In this document: positions 37,777 through 45,237 of the stretch, piece by piece
Numbering within the stretch: position 1 is the stretch's first letter
How the letters are laid out: every line of letters begins with the position of its first letter
Assembly: GCF_013624435.2 (NCBI RefSeq)
Contig: NZ_CP061768.1
Location: 1,828,001 to 1,892,000, forward strand
DNA from: Nocardioides campestrisoli
Lineage (GTDB): Bacteria > Actinomycetota > Actinomycetes > Propionibacteriales > Nocardioidaceae
Length of the DNA: 64,000 bases
Direction: 5' to 3'
Program-made: the position numbers and the translations under genes
Notes under the pieces: generated by a model
What the model saw: only the letters and a program-made list of their open reading frames with translations
Told to the model about the DNA's origin: nothing
The model's database searches: none

Positions 37777-37834
37777 TCTTCCCACGCACCGCGCCCTCAC
37801 CCGAGTCCTGTCCGAGATCGCGGGTGGTCGCTGA
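37772..37834 (+). CDS. Leaderless 20-residue leader peptide, tentative
   Basis: The frame reads MSLPTHRALTRVLSEIAGGR and ends TGATG, so the last base of its stop codon is the first base of the ATG of the thiamine-binding protein gene. A TACCGT -10 box lies seven bases upstream and there is no Shine-Dalgarno sequence, so ribosomes would load on the leaderless mRNA and reach the downstream gene by coupling. The downstream gene itself has no good ribosome site. No homology is recognised and the peptide has no membrane segment. It could be only a spacer or a translated leader that controls the thiamine-binding gene. Confidence 0.45.
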   Translation: MSLPTHRALTRVLSEIAGGR

Positions 37835-38157
37835 TGCTGGTGGCGTTCTCCGTCGCGCCGAGCGGCACCGGACGTGACGACGGGTCGGTCTCCGAGGCGG
37901 TCGCCGCGGCGGTCCGAGTCGTCCGGGAGTCCGGCCTGCCGAACCGGACCGACGCGATGTTCACCACGATCGAGGGTCCGGACTGGGACACCGTGATGGA
38001 CGTGGTGAAGCGGGCCACCGAGGCCGTCGCCCCCTTCGGGTCCCGGGTCTCCCTCGTGCTCAAGGCCGACATCCGGCCGGGCTACGAGGGTGAGCTCGAC
38101 GGGAAGGTGGAGCGGGTCGAGGCCGGCCTGCGGCGAGCCGAGGGCGCGCCGGACTGA
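37834..38157 (+). CDS. Thiamine-binding protein (MTH1187/YkoF family)
   Basis: This 107-residue protein has the single-domain ferredoxin-like fold of the thiamine-binding group (DUF77, UPF0045): MLVAFSVAPSGTG, a helix DGSVSEAVAAAVRVVRESGLP, the ligand-side strand DAMFTTIEGPDW, and RVSLVLKADIRPG. It is the usual length for MTH1187-like proteins and should form tetramers in the cytosol. YkoF, its relative, binds the thiamine pyrimidine moiety near an ECF transporter; no ECF transporter genes are here. The next gene is YjbQ, also tied to thiamine metabolism. The start overlaps the stop of the small leader frame. Confidence 0.85.
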   Translation: MLVAFSVAPSGTGRDDGSVSEAVAAAVRVVRESGLPNRTDAMFTTIEGPDWDTVMDVVKRATEAVAPFGSRVSLVLKADIRPGYEGELDGKVERVEAGLRRAEGAPD

Positions 38158-38235
38158 CGACCTGCCCGTCCGTCCGCCCCGCCGTGCGGCCGTGCGTGGG
38201 GTGCTCCGGTGGGCGCGGCTGTCAGGCTGGGTCGC

Positions 38236-38640
38236 ATGGAGACGATCACCAAGGCCTACCGCACCGGGGGTGCGGACACCGTGCTCGACCTGACCGCCGA
38301 CTGCGCCGACTTCGTCCGTCCGCTGGGTGACGGGCTGCTGCACGTCTTCGTCCCGCACGCCACGGCCGGGCTCGCGATCCTGGAGACCGGCAGCGGCTCG
38401 GACGACGACCTGCTCGCGGCCCTGGGCGACCTGCTGCCCGCCGACGACCGCTGGCGGCACCGGCACGGCTCGCCGGGCCACGGCCGCTCGCACGTGATGC
38501 CCGCCTTCGTCCCGCCGTACGCGAGCGTGCCGGTCGACGACGGTGTCCTCGGGCTGGGTACCTGGCAGAGCATCTGCCTGGTCGACCTCAACGTGGACAA
38601 CCACGAGCGGTTCGTCCGGATGGACTTCCTGCCGGGGTGA
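38236..38640 (+). CDS. YjbQ/UPF0047 family protein (secondary thiamine-phosphate synthase family)
   Basis: The 134-residue protein has the conserved UPF0047 residues: VFVPHATAGLAILE, DDRWRHRHGSPGHGRSHVMPAF, DDGVLGLGTWQSICLVD and the final HERFVRMDFLPG. E. coli YjbQ can complement a thiE mutant by weak thiamine-phosphate synthase activity, but its normal role is uncertain. It forms homotrimers with a zinc site in known structures. The ATG at 38236 is preceded by CAGGCT at seven bases, close to the leaderless box used by its neighbours. Confidence 0.9.
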   Translation: METITKAYRTGGADTVLDLTADCADFVRPLGDGLLHVFVPHATAGLAILETGSGSDDDLLAALGDLLPADDRWRHRHGSPGHGRSHVMPAFVPPYASVPVDDGVLGLGTWQSICLVDLNVDNHERFVRMDFLPG

Positions 38641-38684
38641 TGCCAGAGACCCGACGGCCGTTCGCATCGAACACCTGTTCGACG

Positions 38685-38690
38685 TAGCAT
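38685..38690 (+). promoter_or_regulatory. Leaderless -10 box TAGCAT
   Basis: TAGCAT is six bases before the GTG at 38697, fitting a leaderless start of the small hypothetical gene. Confidence 0.5.
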
Positions 38691-38696
38691 CGGAGG

Positions 38697-39068
38697 GTGC
38701 CTACCTACGTCGCCCCGCCCGGCTGGCCCCGCGAGGTCCGTCCGCCGGACGCGCCGGACTGGGAGCGGACCGCGATCAACTGGCTCTTCGACATCAGCCC
38801 GCCGGAGTACCGCGCGCACATGGTGCTGCGACGGCACGTGGTGGTGCTGGCGCGGTTCGCCGTGCTCCAGGTGGAGGCCCAGCAAGCGGCCTGCCGGCGT
38901 GGGCTCAGCGAGGCCCGGGCAGAGCTGCGGGACGTGGCGGACCTGGACACGGTCGAGGCGGCGGTGCAGACCTGGCAGGCCGAGGAGGCGCGGCTCCTGG
39001 CGCTGCGCCGGGCGGTGGGGCTGGTGGAGGAGGCGCTGCGCGGCCGTCGCTTCGTGGCCCGGCTGTAG
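38697..39068 (+). CDS. Conserved actinobacterial hypothetical protein
   Basis: The protein has 123 residues and opens VPTYVAPPGWPREVRPPDAPDWERTAINWLFDISPPEYR, a sequence style I recognise from other actinobacterial small proteins but without a named domain. From about residue 50 it is helical: VLARFAVLQVEAQQAACRRGLSEARAEL and TVEAAVQTWQAEEARLLALRRAVGLVEEALRG could form a short coiled coil. There is no signal peptide or membrane helix. Function is unknown. It is followed by the NUDIX gene with its own promoter box. Confidence 0.75.
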   Translation: MPTYVAPPGWPREVRPPDAPDWERTAINWLFDISPPEYRAHMVLRRHVVVLARFAVLQVEAQQAACRRGLSEARAELRDVADLDTVEAAVQTWQAEEARLLALRRAVGLVEEALRGRRFVARL

Positions 39069-39071
39069 CCT
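39066..39071 (+). promoter_or_regulatory. Leaderless -10 box TAGCCT
   Basis: TAGCCT is eight bases before the ATG at 39080. The first T-A-G also supplies the stop codon of the preceding gene (TAG at 39066-39068). Confidence 0.45.
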
Positions 39072-39079
39072 CCCGGCCC

Positions 39080-39538
39080 ATGAGCGACTCCGGACTGCCG
39101 AGGAACCCGCCGACCCGGTTCGGCTCCGTGATCGTGGTCGACCGGGTGGGTCGGCTCCTGCTCCAGGAGCGCGACGAGCACGCCCGGATCGACCCGGAGC
39201 GGTGGGGGCTCTGCGGCGGACACCTGGAGCCGGGGGAGGAGCCGCTGCCGGGCGCGCTGCGCGAGCTGGAGGAGGAGGCCGGGCTGGTGCCCGACCCGGG
39301 CCTGGTCCGGCACGTGGGGACGTTCGAGGTCTTCCACCAGGTCAACGACGGCCTGGACCGGATGGACGTGTTCGCGGTGCCGATGAGCATCACCGACGCG
39401 GACGTCGTCTGCCGGGAGGGTCGGCGCATCGTCTTCGTCCCGCCGTCCGAGGCGCTGGCGCTGCCCCTCACGGTCGGGGCGGCCCAGGTGCTGCCGCTCT
39501 TCCTCGACTCGCCGCTCTACGCCACGATGACCCCATGA
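39080..39538 (+). CDS. NUDIX hydrolase
   Basis: This 152-residue protein has a full NUDIX box, G-HLEPG-E-EPLPGAL-RELEEEAGL (about residues 46-68), which binds magnesium and cuts a nucleoside-diphosphate-linked substrate. VIVVDRVGRLLLQERDEHARIDPERWGLCGGHLEPGEE is typical of house-cleaning pyrophosphatases. The rest gives no substrate clue. Long open frames upstream in this frame are inside neighbouring genes; the ATG at 39080 fits the leaderless box and the family length. Its stop overlaps the next start (ATGA). Confidence 0.9.
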   Translation: MSDSGLPRNPPTRFGSVIVVDRVGRLLLQERDEHARIDPERWGLCGGHLEPGEEPLPGALRELEEEAGLVPDPGLVRHVGTFEVFHQVNDGLDRMDVFAVPMSITDADVVCREGRRIVFVPPSEALALPLTVGAAQVLPLFLDSPLYATMTP

Positions 39539-40476
39539 CCGACGCCTCCCGCTCCCTCACCGTCCATCCCGTCCCCGGCGAGGGCGCCGAGGACGTCGTC
39601 GTCGCCCGGGACGGAACCGTGCTGACCGGGACCGCGGACGGGTCCATCTGGCGGCTGCGTCCCGACGGGTCCCGGATCGACCTGGTCGCCCGGACAGGCG
39701 GCCGGCCGCTGGGCCTGGAGCTCTTCGACGACGGCGACCTGCTGGTCTGCGACGCCCGGCGGGGCCTCCTGCTGGTGGGTCCGGGCGGTGGGATCGAGGA
39801 GCTGGTCACCGAGGTGGACGGTCAGCCCATGCGGTTCTGCAACAACGCCGCGATCGCGGCCGACGGCACCGTCTGGTTCAGCGACTCCTCCCGGCTCTAC
39901 GGGGTCGACCGGTGGAAGGACGACTTCGTCCAGGACACCCGCACCGGACGGCTGCTGCGCCGCGACGTGGACGGCACGGTCACGGTCGCCCTCGACGGGC
40001 TGGCCTTCGCCAACGGGGTGGCGCTCTCGCGGGGCGAGGAGTTCGTCGCGGTGGCCGAGACCGGGGGACGCACGGTGGTACGGCTCTGGCTCACCGGCGA
40101 CCGGGCGGGTCGGCGGGACCTGCTCTGCGACGACCTGCCGGGCTACCCGGACAACATCTCCCGCGGCAGCGACGGCCTCATCTGGGTCACCCTGGCCAGC
40201 CCGCGCGACCCCATGGTCGAGTCGCTGAAGCGGGCGCCGATGGCGCTGCGCAAGGCGGTCACCCGGATTCCCGAGCGGCTCCAGCCCATGCCGCAGCGCA
40301 CGATCCGGGTGCGGGCCTACGACGACGACGGGCGGCTGGTGCACGACCTCGACGTGGACCACCCCGGCTACCACATGGTGACCGGGGTCCGCGAGCACGG
40401 TGGGCAGGTGTGGATGGGGAGCCTGCACGAGCCGGCCGTGGCCGTCCTCGACCTCTCCTCCTGGTCCGGGACGTGA
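39535..40476 (+). CDS. SMP-30/strictosidine-synthase-like beta-propeller protein
   Basis: The 313-residue protein shows six repeated blade motifs, such as DGTVLTGTADGSIWRL, DGDLLVCDARRGLLLV, DGTVWFSDSSRLYG, LAFANGVALSRGEEFVAVAET and NISRGSDGLIWVTLASP. This is the pattern of the calcium-dependent SMP-30/gluconolactonase and strictosidine-synthase-like group; a hydrolase of a sugar lactone is plausible but unproven. FCNNAAIAADGTVWFSD carries the likely metal-site Asn. No signal peptide is present. It is translationally coupled to the NUDIX gene and ends at a strong hairpin. Confidence 0.85.
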   Translation: MTDASRSLTVHPVPGEGAEDVVVARDGTVLTGTADGSIWRLRPDGSRIDLVARTGGRPLGLELFDDGDLLVCDARRGLLLVGPGGGIEELVTEVDGQPMRFCNNAAIAADGTVWFSDSSRLYGVDRWKDDFVQDTRTGRLLRRDVDGTVTVALDGLAFANGVALSRGEEFVAVAETGGRTVVRLWLTGDRAGRRDLLCDDLPGYPDNISRGSDGLIWVTLASPRDPMVESLKRAPMALRKAVTRIPERLQPMPQRTIRVRAYDDDGRLVHDLDVDHPGYHMVTGVREHGGQVWMGSLHEPAVAVLDLSSWSGT

Positions 40477-40477
40477 C

Positions 40478-40507
40478 GAGGGGCGGAGACCTCGGTCTCC
40501 GCCCCTC
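40478..40507. terminator. Hairpin terminator between convergent genes
   Basis: Arms at 40478-40490 and 40495-40507 pair over 13 bases around CTCG. It lies between the SMP-30-like gene and the end of the secreted hydrolase gene and can serve both. Confidence 0.85.
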
Positions 40508-40530
40508 CTCACGGCCTCACGGCCATCGGC

Positions 40531-43500
40531 TCAGCGCAGCGTCACCACCTTGACCTTCGCCTTGCTGGGCGCGTAGTTCGCGGTCGGGGAGTACGACGCG
40601 CGGATGCGCACCTTCTTGCCCTTCGCCGGAGCGCGGACCACGACCTTGGCCTCGCCGGTCGCGGAGACCGGGACCGTCTTGGTCAGGGTGCGGCCACCGC
40701 CACGGACCCGCACCTCGGCGGTGCCCGTGGAGGCCTCGCCCGGGACGGTGCCGGCGACCCGGACCTTCACGGTGAGCTTCTTGCCCTTCCGCACCTTGCC
40801 GGGAGCCGAGACCTCGGTCGAGGTCGCCCGCGGGCTGACCCGGTAGGAGACCCGAGCGACCGTCGAGCCGGCGGTGTCGGCGCTGCCGAGGTACTGCGCG
40901 GTGAGGGTGTAGGTCCCGACCCCGAGCGTGGCCGGCAGGGTGTGCGAGGCGACGCCGCCCTGCCCGACGGGCAGCGTGACCACGTCGGTCCCGACGCCCA
41001 GCTCGACCTCGCCACCGGCCGCCCCGCCGACGGTGACCGAGACGGTCGCGGGAGCGCCGTACTCGGTGGCCGGGGCGCTCAGGGCCACGGCGAGCGTCGG
41101 AGTGTTGCGCGCCAGCGTGAGCACGACGGCAGCCGACTGCGAGCCCTGGGTGGTGGCCGAGGGCAGGAACCGCGCCGAGAGGCGGTGCTCCCCGGCGCCG
41201 AAGCCCGGCAGAGCCAGGCGAGCCACGCCGTCCGTGGTCGTCGCCGTGCCCAGCACCGTGTCACCGTCGAGGAACTCCACGGGGCCCGCGGCGTCGCCGC
41301 CGTCGACCTTCGCCTCGAGCGTCACCGGCTCCCGCAGGCCCGGCGCCGCCGGGGAGAGCGAGAGGGCGGTGGTGCTGGCGTCCAGCACCTGGGTGGCACC
41401 GGTGGCCACCCGGCCGGTCGCGGCACCGGTGGCGGTGAGGGCGAGCTCACCGCGCGACGCCGTCTGGGGCACGGCGAGCAGCGCCACGGCACGACCCGAG
41501 GCGTCGGCCTCGGCGGTCACCGCGTCGGTGCCGGGAGCGGTGAAGGTCACCGTCTCGCCGCGGCGGAAACCGGCGGCTGCCATCACCGACTCGCTGCCCG
41601 GCGCCACCACGCCGGGTGCCTCCACCTCTCCACCGGCCAGGACCGTGGCCAGCTCGGCGCAGGCTGCGCCGGGCGTGCCGAACGACGCGGAGGGTGCCGG
41701 CGCGACCTGGTCCGCTGCTGGCGCAAGGATGCCGTCGTCCTCGGCGACCTGGGTGAAGGCGATGGCCTGCTTGCCCATCACTGCCCCGGAGGTGTTGATC
41801 ACGCTCGCCTTGACCGAGGTGCTCACCGAGGAGCTGGGGGCGGTGTCGCCCTGCAGCGGCACGGTGACCGGCTTGCAGGTCTCCCCGGGGGCGAAGGTGA
41901 CCTTCTCCATCGCGATCCCGGCGCGGCTGGTGGTGCTGCCGAGCAGGGAGACGTAGCCCGTGACCGACGTCTTGGCCGGGGAGCTCAGGTGCGCGGCGAA
42001 CTCGACCGTGCTGGGGGCGTCGCCCTCCATGTGGTGCGGCGCGTAGAGGTCGAGCACGGGCCAGGTGCGCACCCGGGGGGTGCCCACGCTCGAGGTCTCG
42101 AACGCGAGGTCGGAGAGGTAGGCCCCGCCGACCGGCGCGTCCTCGGCCGGGGTGAACCGCACCTCGCGCAGGTCGGTGACGGACAGGCCCGCGTCCGCGA
42201 GCGTGTCGAGGTCGACGTTGACCTGCTGGAGCACCACCTTCTTCAGCGTCGACGTCGCGGCGCTGGAGGTGGAAGTGGGCAGCCGGGTCAGCGCGTACGG
42301 GTTGAGCTCGGAGACGGGCTCGCTCCAGGTGGCGCCGGTGCCGTCCACGACGGTCAGGACGAGGTCGGTGCCGACCTCGACGCTCTCCGACGCAGCCACC
42401 TTGACCGAGAGGCGCTCGTGCCGCGAGGCGTCGCGCAGGGCCGGCGGCACGGAGACCCGCACCTCGTCGCCCGCGGTCCACTCCATCCGGGTGACCGGGG
42501 TGGCGGGGACGTTGCCGCCGTTGGACGCGGGGGTCCAGTGCGGGGCCTGGGCGCTGCCCAGGGTGGTGGCGCACGGAGCCAGGTCCTGGGCCGTGGTCCG
42601 GCCGCTGAGGCTGGCGCACGGGGTCAGCGAGACCGAGCCGAACCGCCGCACCAGCGGGGAGGCGGACTCGAACGTGGCGATGGTGGAGCGGGCGCTGGCC
42701 GGGGCGGTGGCCACGGTGCGGACATCGGCGCCGTCCAGGGAGGCCGGCACCTGTCCCGAGCCGTCGAACATCGGCAGGAAGCGCCTCTCCCCGCCCATGG
42801 TCAGGCGGAACCACGCCGACATGTACGCCGAGCCCTGCTCGTACTGCTCCGCGGGGGAGAGACGCAGCGACGTCTCGGCCACCGACGGGTCGGTGCCGCA
42901 GGTCGGCTCTACGCGGCGGGCCGCGGTGCCCCAGTCGTCGGAGACGCTGTAGGCGTAGAGGCCGGGGGTCCACACGGTGTTGTAGAAGTTGTGGTTGGCA
43001 CCCATCACCCAGACGCCGCTGCGCAGCACGTCGTCGTCGAAGGCGTAGCGGCTGTCGTCCAGCATGTGCTGGCCCTGCTGGTTGGACACGTCGCCGTCGC
43101 AGTAGGGGAGGATCACCTGCATCGGCACGTCCGGGACGGTCATCCGCCCGAAGTCGACGGGTGCCAGGGGCAGGATCGACTTGATCGCCCACGGATCTGC
43201 GAGCCCCTGGTTGAGGACAGCCGCGGAGGTCACGCCCTCGCCGCCACGCGAATGGCCCATCAGGCCGATCGAGTCCAGGTCGAAGCGACCGACGAAGTCG
43301 GCGGGCGTGACCCGGTCCAGCGCCGGAGCGCCGGTGACGAAGCCCTCGGCACGCACTGCGTAGGAGGCCGTCCCGTCGCGCAGCGCCTGCGCGAGGTCGA
43401 CGTCGCGCTCGGTCCAGGCGTCGCGGTAGACGACCTGCTGGCCCTTGTTGGCCCGGTCGAGCATCTCGAGCGTGTCGAGGATGAGCTGGCCACGGGCCTG

Positions 43501-44310
43501 GGCGCCCTGGTCGGCGGCCAGCTGGTTGTCGTTGGAGTTGATCGCGTTGGCCGAGATGGAGACCACGGAGTAGCCGTGGCTGGCCAGGATCCGGGCCGTC
43601 CCGTCGTACCCGGCGTAGCTGGGGATCGACTTGCGGGCCTCCTGGGTCGGGTCCGTGCTCGGGCTCACCGCGCAGGGCCACCGGTCCGGGTTGCTGGGCC
43701 CGGTGCCGTAGCAGGAGGTGTGCCGCCCGTGGAGCAGGATCACCGTCGGCCGCTCGCCGCCGGTGCTGGGGAGGTAGACCTTGCCCTCGAGCTCTCCGCG
43801 CACCCCCCCGATGGCGGCCAGGTCGATGGCCTGGTCGCCGAACTTGTAAATGGACTCGGTCCACTCGTAGTCGCCCTCGGCCAGCGGGTCCGCAGGCAGG
43901 GGCGGCGCTGCGGAGGCGGCGGCAGGGACCTCGACCGTCTGCACGCCGCGGGCGTCGGCCGGGGTCGACTCACTGGTCCAGCCGGCGTCGACCTCCTTGG
44001 CCTCGAGCACCGCGGGGTCGGTGGTGAACGCCGTCAGGGAGAGGCCGTCAGCAGACTCGGTGGCGATGCCCACGCTGCTGCCGTCCACCTCGACGGTGGG
44101 GGCGTCGGAGCGCACCGGCAGCGGCTCGTCGAGCTCGACGCTGACTAGGTAGCCGCCAGGGGCCTGGGTCACCGACCAGCCGTCGCCGCTGGCTACCTCT
44201 GCGGGGTCAGGGGCGGCCGAGGCCACCCCTGAGAAGACGGGGAGCAGGGCGCCCGCCAAGGCCATGGCGGCGAGGCCGGTCACCACGCCGCGGGGATTTC
44301 GTCGTGTCAC
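40531..44310 (-). CDS. Giant secreted alpha/beta hydrolase with C-terminal Ig-like repeats
   Basis: The 1259-residue protein has a signal peptide (VTRRNPRGVVTGLAAMALAGALLPVFSGVASA), an alpha/beta-hydrolase domain at about residues 170-460 with the oxyanion region VILLHGRHTSCYG and Ser354 in the nucleophile elbow GHSRGG, a beta-rich middle, and several bacterial Ig-like repeats from about 900 (for example VEFLDGDTVLGTATTTDGVARLALPGF). The basic tail (KVRKGKKLTVKVRV, KGKKVRIRASY) resembles the lysine-rich end of the Ig-repeat protein at 29296. An extracellular lipase/esterase or polymer hydrolase is likely. The GTG has CAGGAG five bases upstream; the open frame upstream has no support. Confidence 0.85.
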   Translation of the reverse strand: MTRRNPRGVVTGLAAMALAGALLPVFSGVASAAPDPAEVASGDGWSVTQAPGGYLVSVELDEPLPVRSDAPTVEVDGSSVGIATESADGLSLTAFTTDPAVLEAKEVDAGWTSESTPADARGVQTVEVPAAASAAPPLPADPLAEGDYEWTESIYKFGDQAIDLAAIGGVRGELEGKVYLPSTGGERPTVILLHGRHTSCYGTGPSNPDRWPCAVSPSTDPTQEARKSIPSYAGYDGTARILASHGYSVVSISANAINSNDNQLAADQGAQARGQLILDTLEMLDRANKGQQVVYRDAWTERDVDLAQALRDGTASYAVRAEGFVTGAPALDRVTPADFVGRFDLDSIGLMGHSRGGEGVTSAAVLNQGLADPWAIKSILPLAPVDFGRMTVPDVPMQVILPYCDGDVSNQQGQHMLDDSRYAFDDDVLRSGVWVMGANHNFYNTVWTPGLYAYSVSDDWGTAARRVEPTCGTDPSVAETSLRLSPAEQYEQGSAYMSAWFRLTMGGERRFLPMFDGSGQVPASLDGADVRTVATAPASARSTIATFESASPLVRRFGSVSLTPCASLSGRTTAQDLAPCATTLGSAQAPHWTPASNGGNVPATPVTRMEWTAGDEVRVSVPPALRDASRHERLSVKVAASESVEVGTDLVLTVVDGTGATWSEPVSELNPYALTRLPTSTSSAATSTLKKVVLQQVNVDLDTLADAGLSVTDLREVRFTPAEDAPVGGAYLSDLAFETSSVGTPRVRTWPVLDLYAPHHMEGDAPSTVEFAAHLSSPAKTSVTGYVSLLGSTTSRAGIAMEKVTFAPGETCKPVTVPLQGDTAPSSSVSTSVKASVINTSGAVMGKQAIAFTQVAEDDGILAPAADQVAPAPSASFGTPGAACAELATVLAGGEVEAPGVVAPGSESVMAAAGFRRGETVTFTAPGTDAVTAEADASGRAVALLAVPQTASRGELALTATGAATGRVATGATQVLDASTTALSLSPAAPGLREPVTLEAKVDGGDAAGPVEFLDGDTVLGTATTTDGVARLALPGFGAGEHRLSARFLPSATTQGSQSAAVVLTLARNTPTLAVALSAPATEYGAPATVSVTVGGAAGGEVELGVGTDVVTLPVGQGGVASHTLPATLGVGTYTLTAQYLGSADTAGSTVARVSYRVSPRATSTEVSAPGKVRKGKKLTVKVRVAGTVPGEASTGTAEVRVRGGGRTLTKTVPVSATGEAKVVVRAPAKGKKVRIRASYSPTANYAPSKAKVKVVTLR

Positions 44311-44487
44311 GTGCACTCCTGTGGATCGATCGCTTCCGTCTGCCTGGCCCGAGCGGCGGAGGGAGCGGGGAGGGGGGAGGTGCGAACGTACGAATCCGAT
44401 GTGACGCGAGTGTTTCGTCAACCGGCCCTCCTGGTTAACGTCGGACCAGCGTGCGAGCCGAGCCCGCTCGAAGCAGCAGGAGGAGAG

Positions 44488-45135
44488 ATGAGCGAGATCC
44501 TGACCCCGGCCCAGGTCGGCGCCGCTGGCCTGGCCGACTGGCGACAGCTGTTCCACGCGCTGCAGACCCGGTACGCCACCGGCGACTTCGCGACCGGCCT
44601 GGCGTTGCTGACCGAGATCGGCCGGGCCGCGGAGGAGGCCGACCACCATCCCGACCTCGACCTGCGCTACGGGCACCTCAACGTCCGGCTGTACAGCCAC
44701 GACGCGGGGGGCGTGACCCGTCGCGACCTCCGGCTGGCCCAGCGGATCAGCGAGCTGGCCGCCGCCCGCGGCGTGGTGGCCGTCCCGCAGCTGCTCTCCG
44801 CGGCCGAGGTGGCGCTCGACACGCCCGACCGCACACGGGTCGAGCCCTTCTGGCGAGCGGTCCTGGCGGAGCCGCAGCCGCACGAGGGCGAGGTCCGCGA
44901 CGACTCCGGTGACCTCCCGCGGCTGTGGTTCCAGGCCAGCGGCGACGAGGAGCCCCGGCAGCGGTTCCACCTCGACGTGATGGTCCCCTCCGACCAGGCC
45001 CGGGCCCGGATCGAGGCCGCCCTGGCGGCGGGGGGCGTGCTGGTCGACGACGAGATGGCTCCGACCTTCACGGTGCTGGCCGACCCGGACGGAAACCGGG
45101 TGTGCGTGTGCACCATGGAGGGTCGCGACGGCTGA
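44488..45135 (+). CDS. Pterin-4a-carbinolamine dehydratase domain fused to a VOC domain
   Basis: The 215-residue protein joins two domains. Residues about 1-95 form a 4a-hydroxytetrahydrobiopterin dehydratase (PCD/DCoH), with EEADHHPDLDLRYGHLNVRLYSHDAGGVTRRD, which holds the PCD active-site pattern (His53, His54, His63, His71, Asp80). Residues about 110-215 form a VOC-type half-fold (EPFWRAVL; RFHLDVMVPSDQARARIEAALAAGG; FTVLADPDGNRVCVCTME). No phenylalanine hydroxylase gene is near, so the pterin role is uncertain; the VOC half lacks an obvious full metal set. The AGGAGG ribosome site decides the ATG at 44488. It is divergent from the secreted hydrolase gene. Confidence 0.85.
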   Translation: MSEILTPAQVGAAGLADWRQLFHALQTRYATGDFATGLALLTEIGRAAEEADHHPDLDLRYGHLNVRLYSHDAGGVTRRDLRLAQRISELAAARGVVAVPQLLSAAEVALDTPDRTRVEPFWRAVLAEPQPHEGEVRDDSGDLPRLWFQASGDEEPRQRFHLDVMVPSDQARARIEAALAAGGVLVDDEMAPTFTVLADPDGNRVCVCTMEGRDG

Positions 45136-45156
45136 CGGCCTCGCTGGGGCCGTCCC

Positions 45157-45162
45157 CTAGAC
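45157..45162 (+). promoter_or_regulatory. Candidate dxs -10 box TAGACT
   Basis: TAGACT would start transcription near 45169 and leave a leader of about 70 bases before the dxs ATG at 45238, which, unlike many genes here, has a ribosome site (GAAGGA). Confidence 0.35.
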
Positions 45163-45237
45163 TCGATCCTCGGACCGGTGGTCTCCACGCACACCGACCC
45201 GGACCACCGCAGCACCCCCGTCAGGAAGCGAAGGACC

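Noticed and set aside
37669..37833. Possible TPP riboswitch before the thiamine-binding gene
   Set aside because: The CUGAGA and ACCYGA core motifs are absent, and the leader is occupied by a short translated frame.
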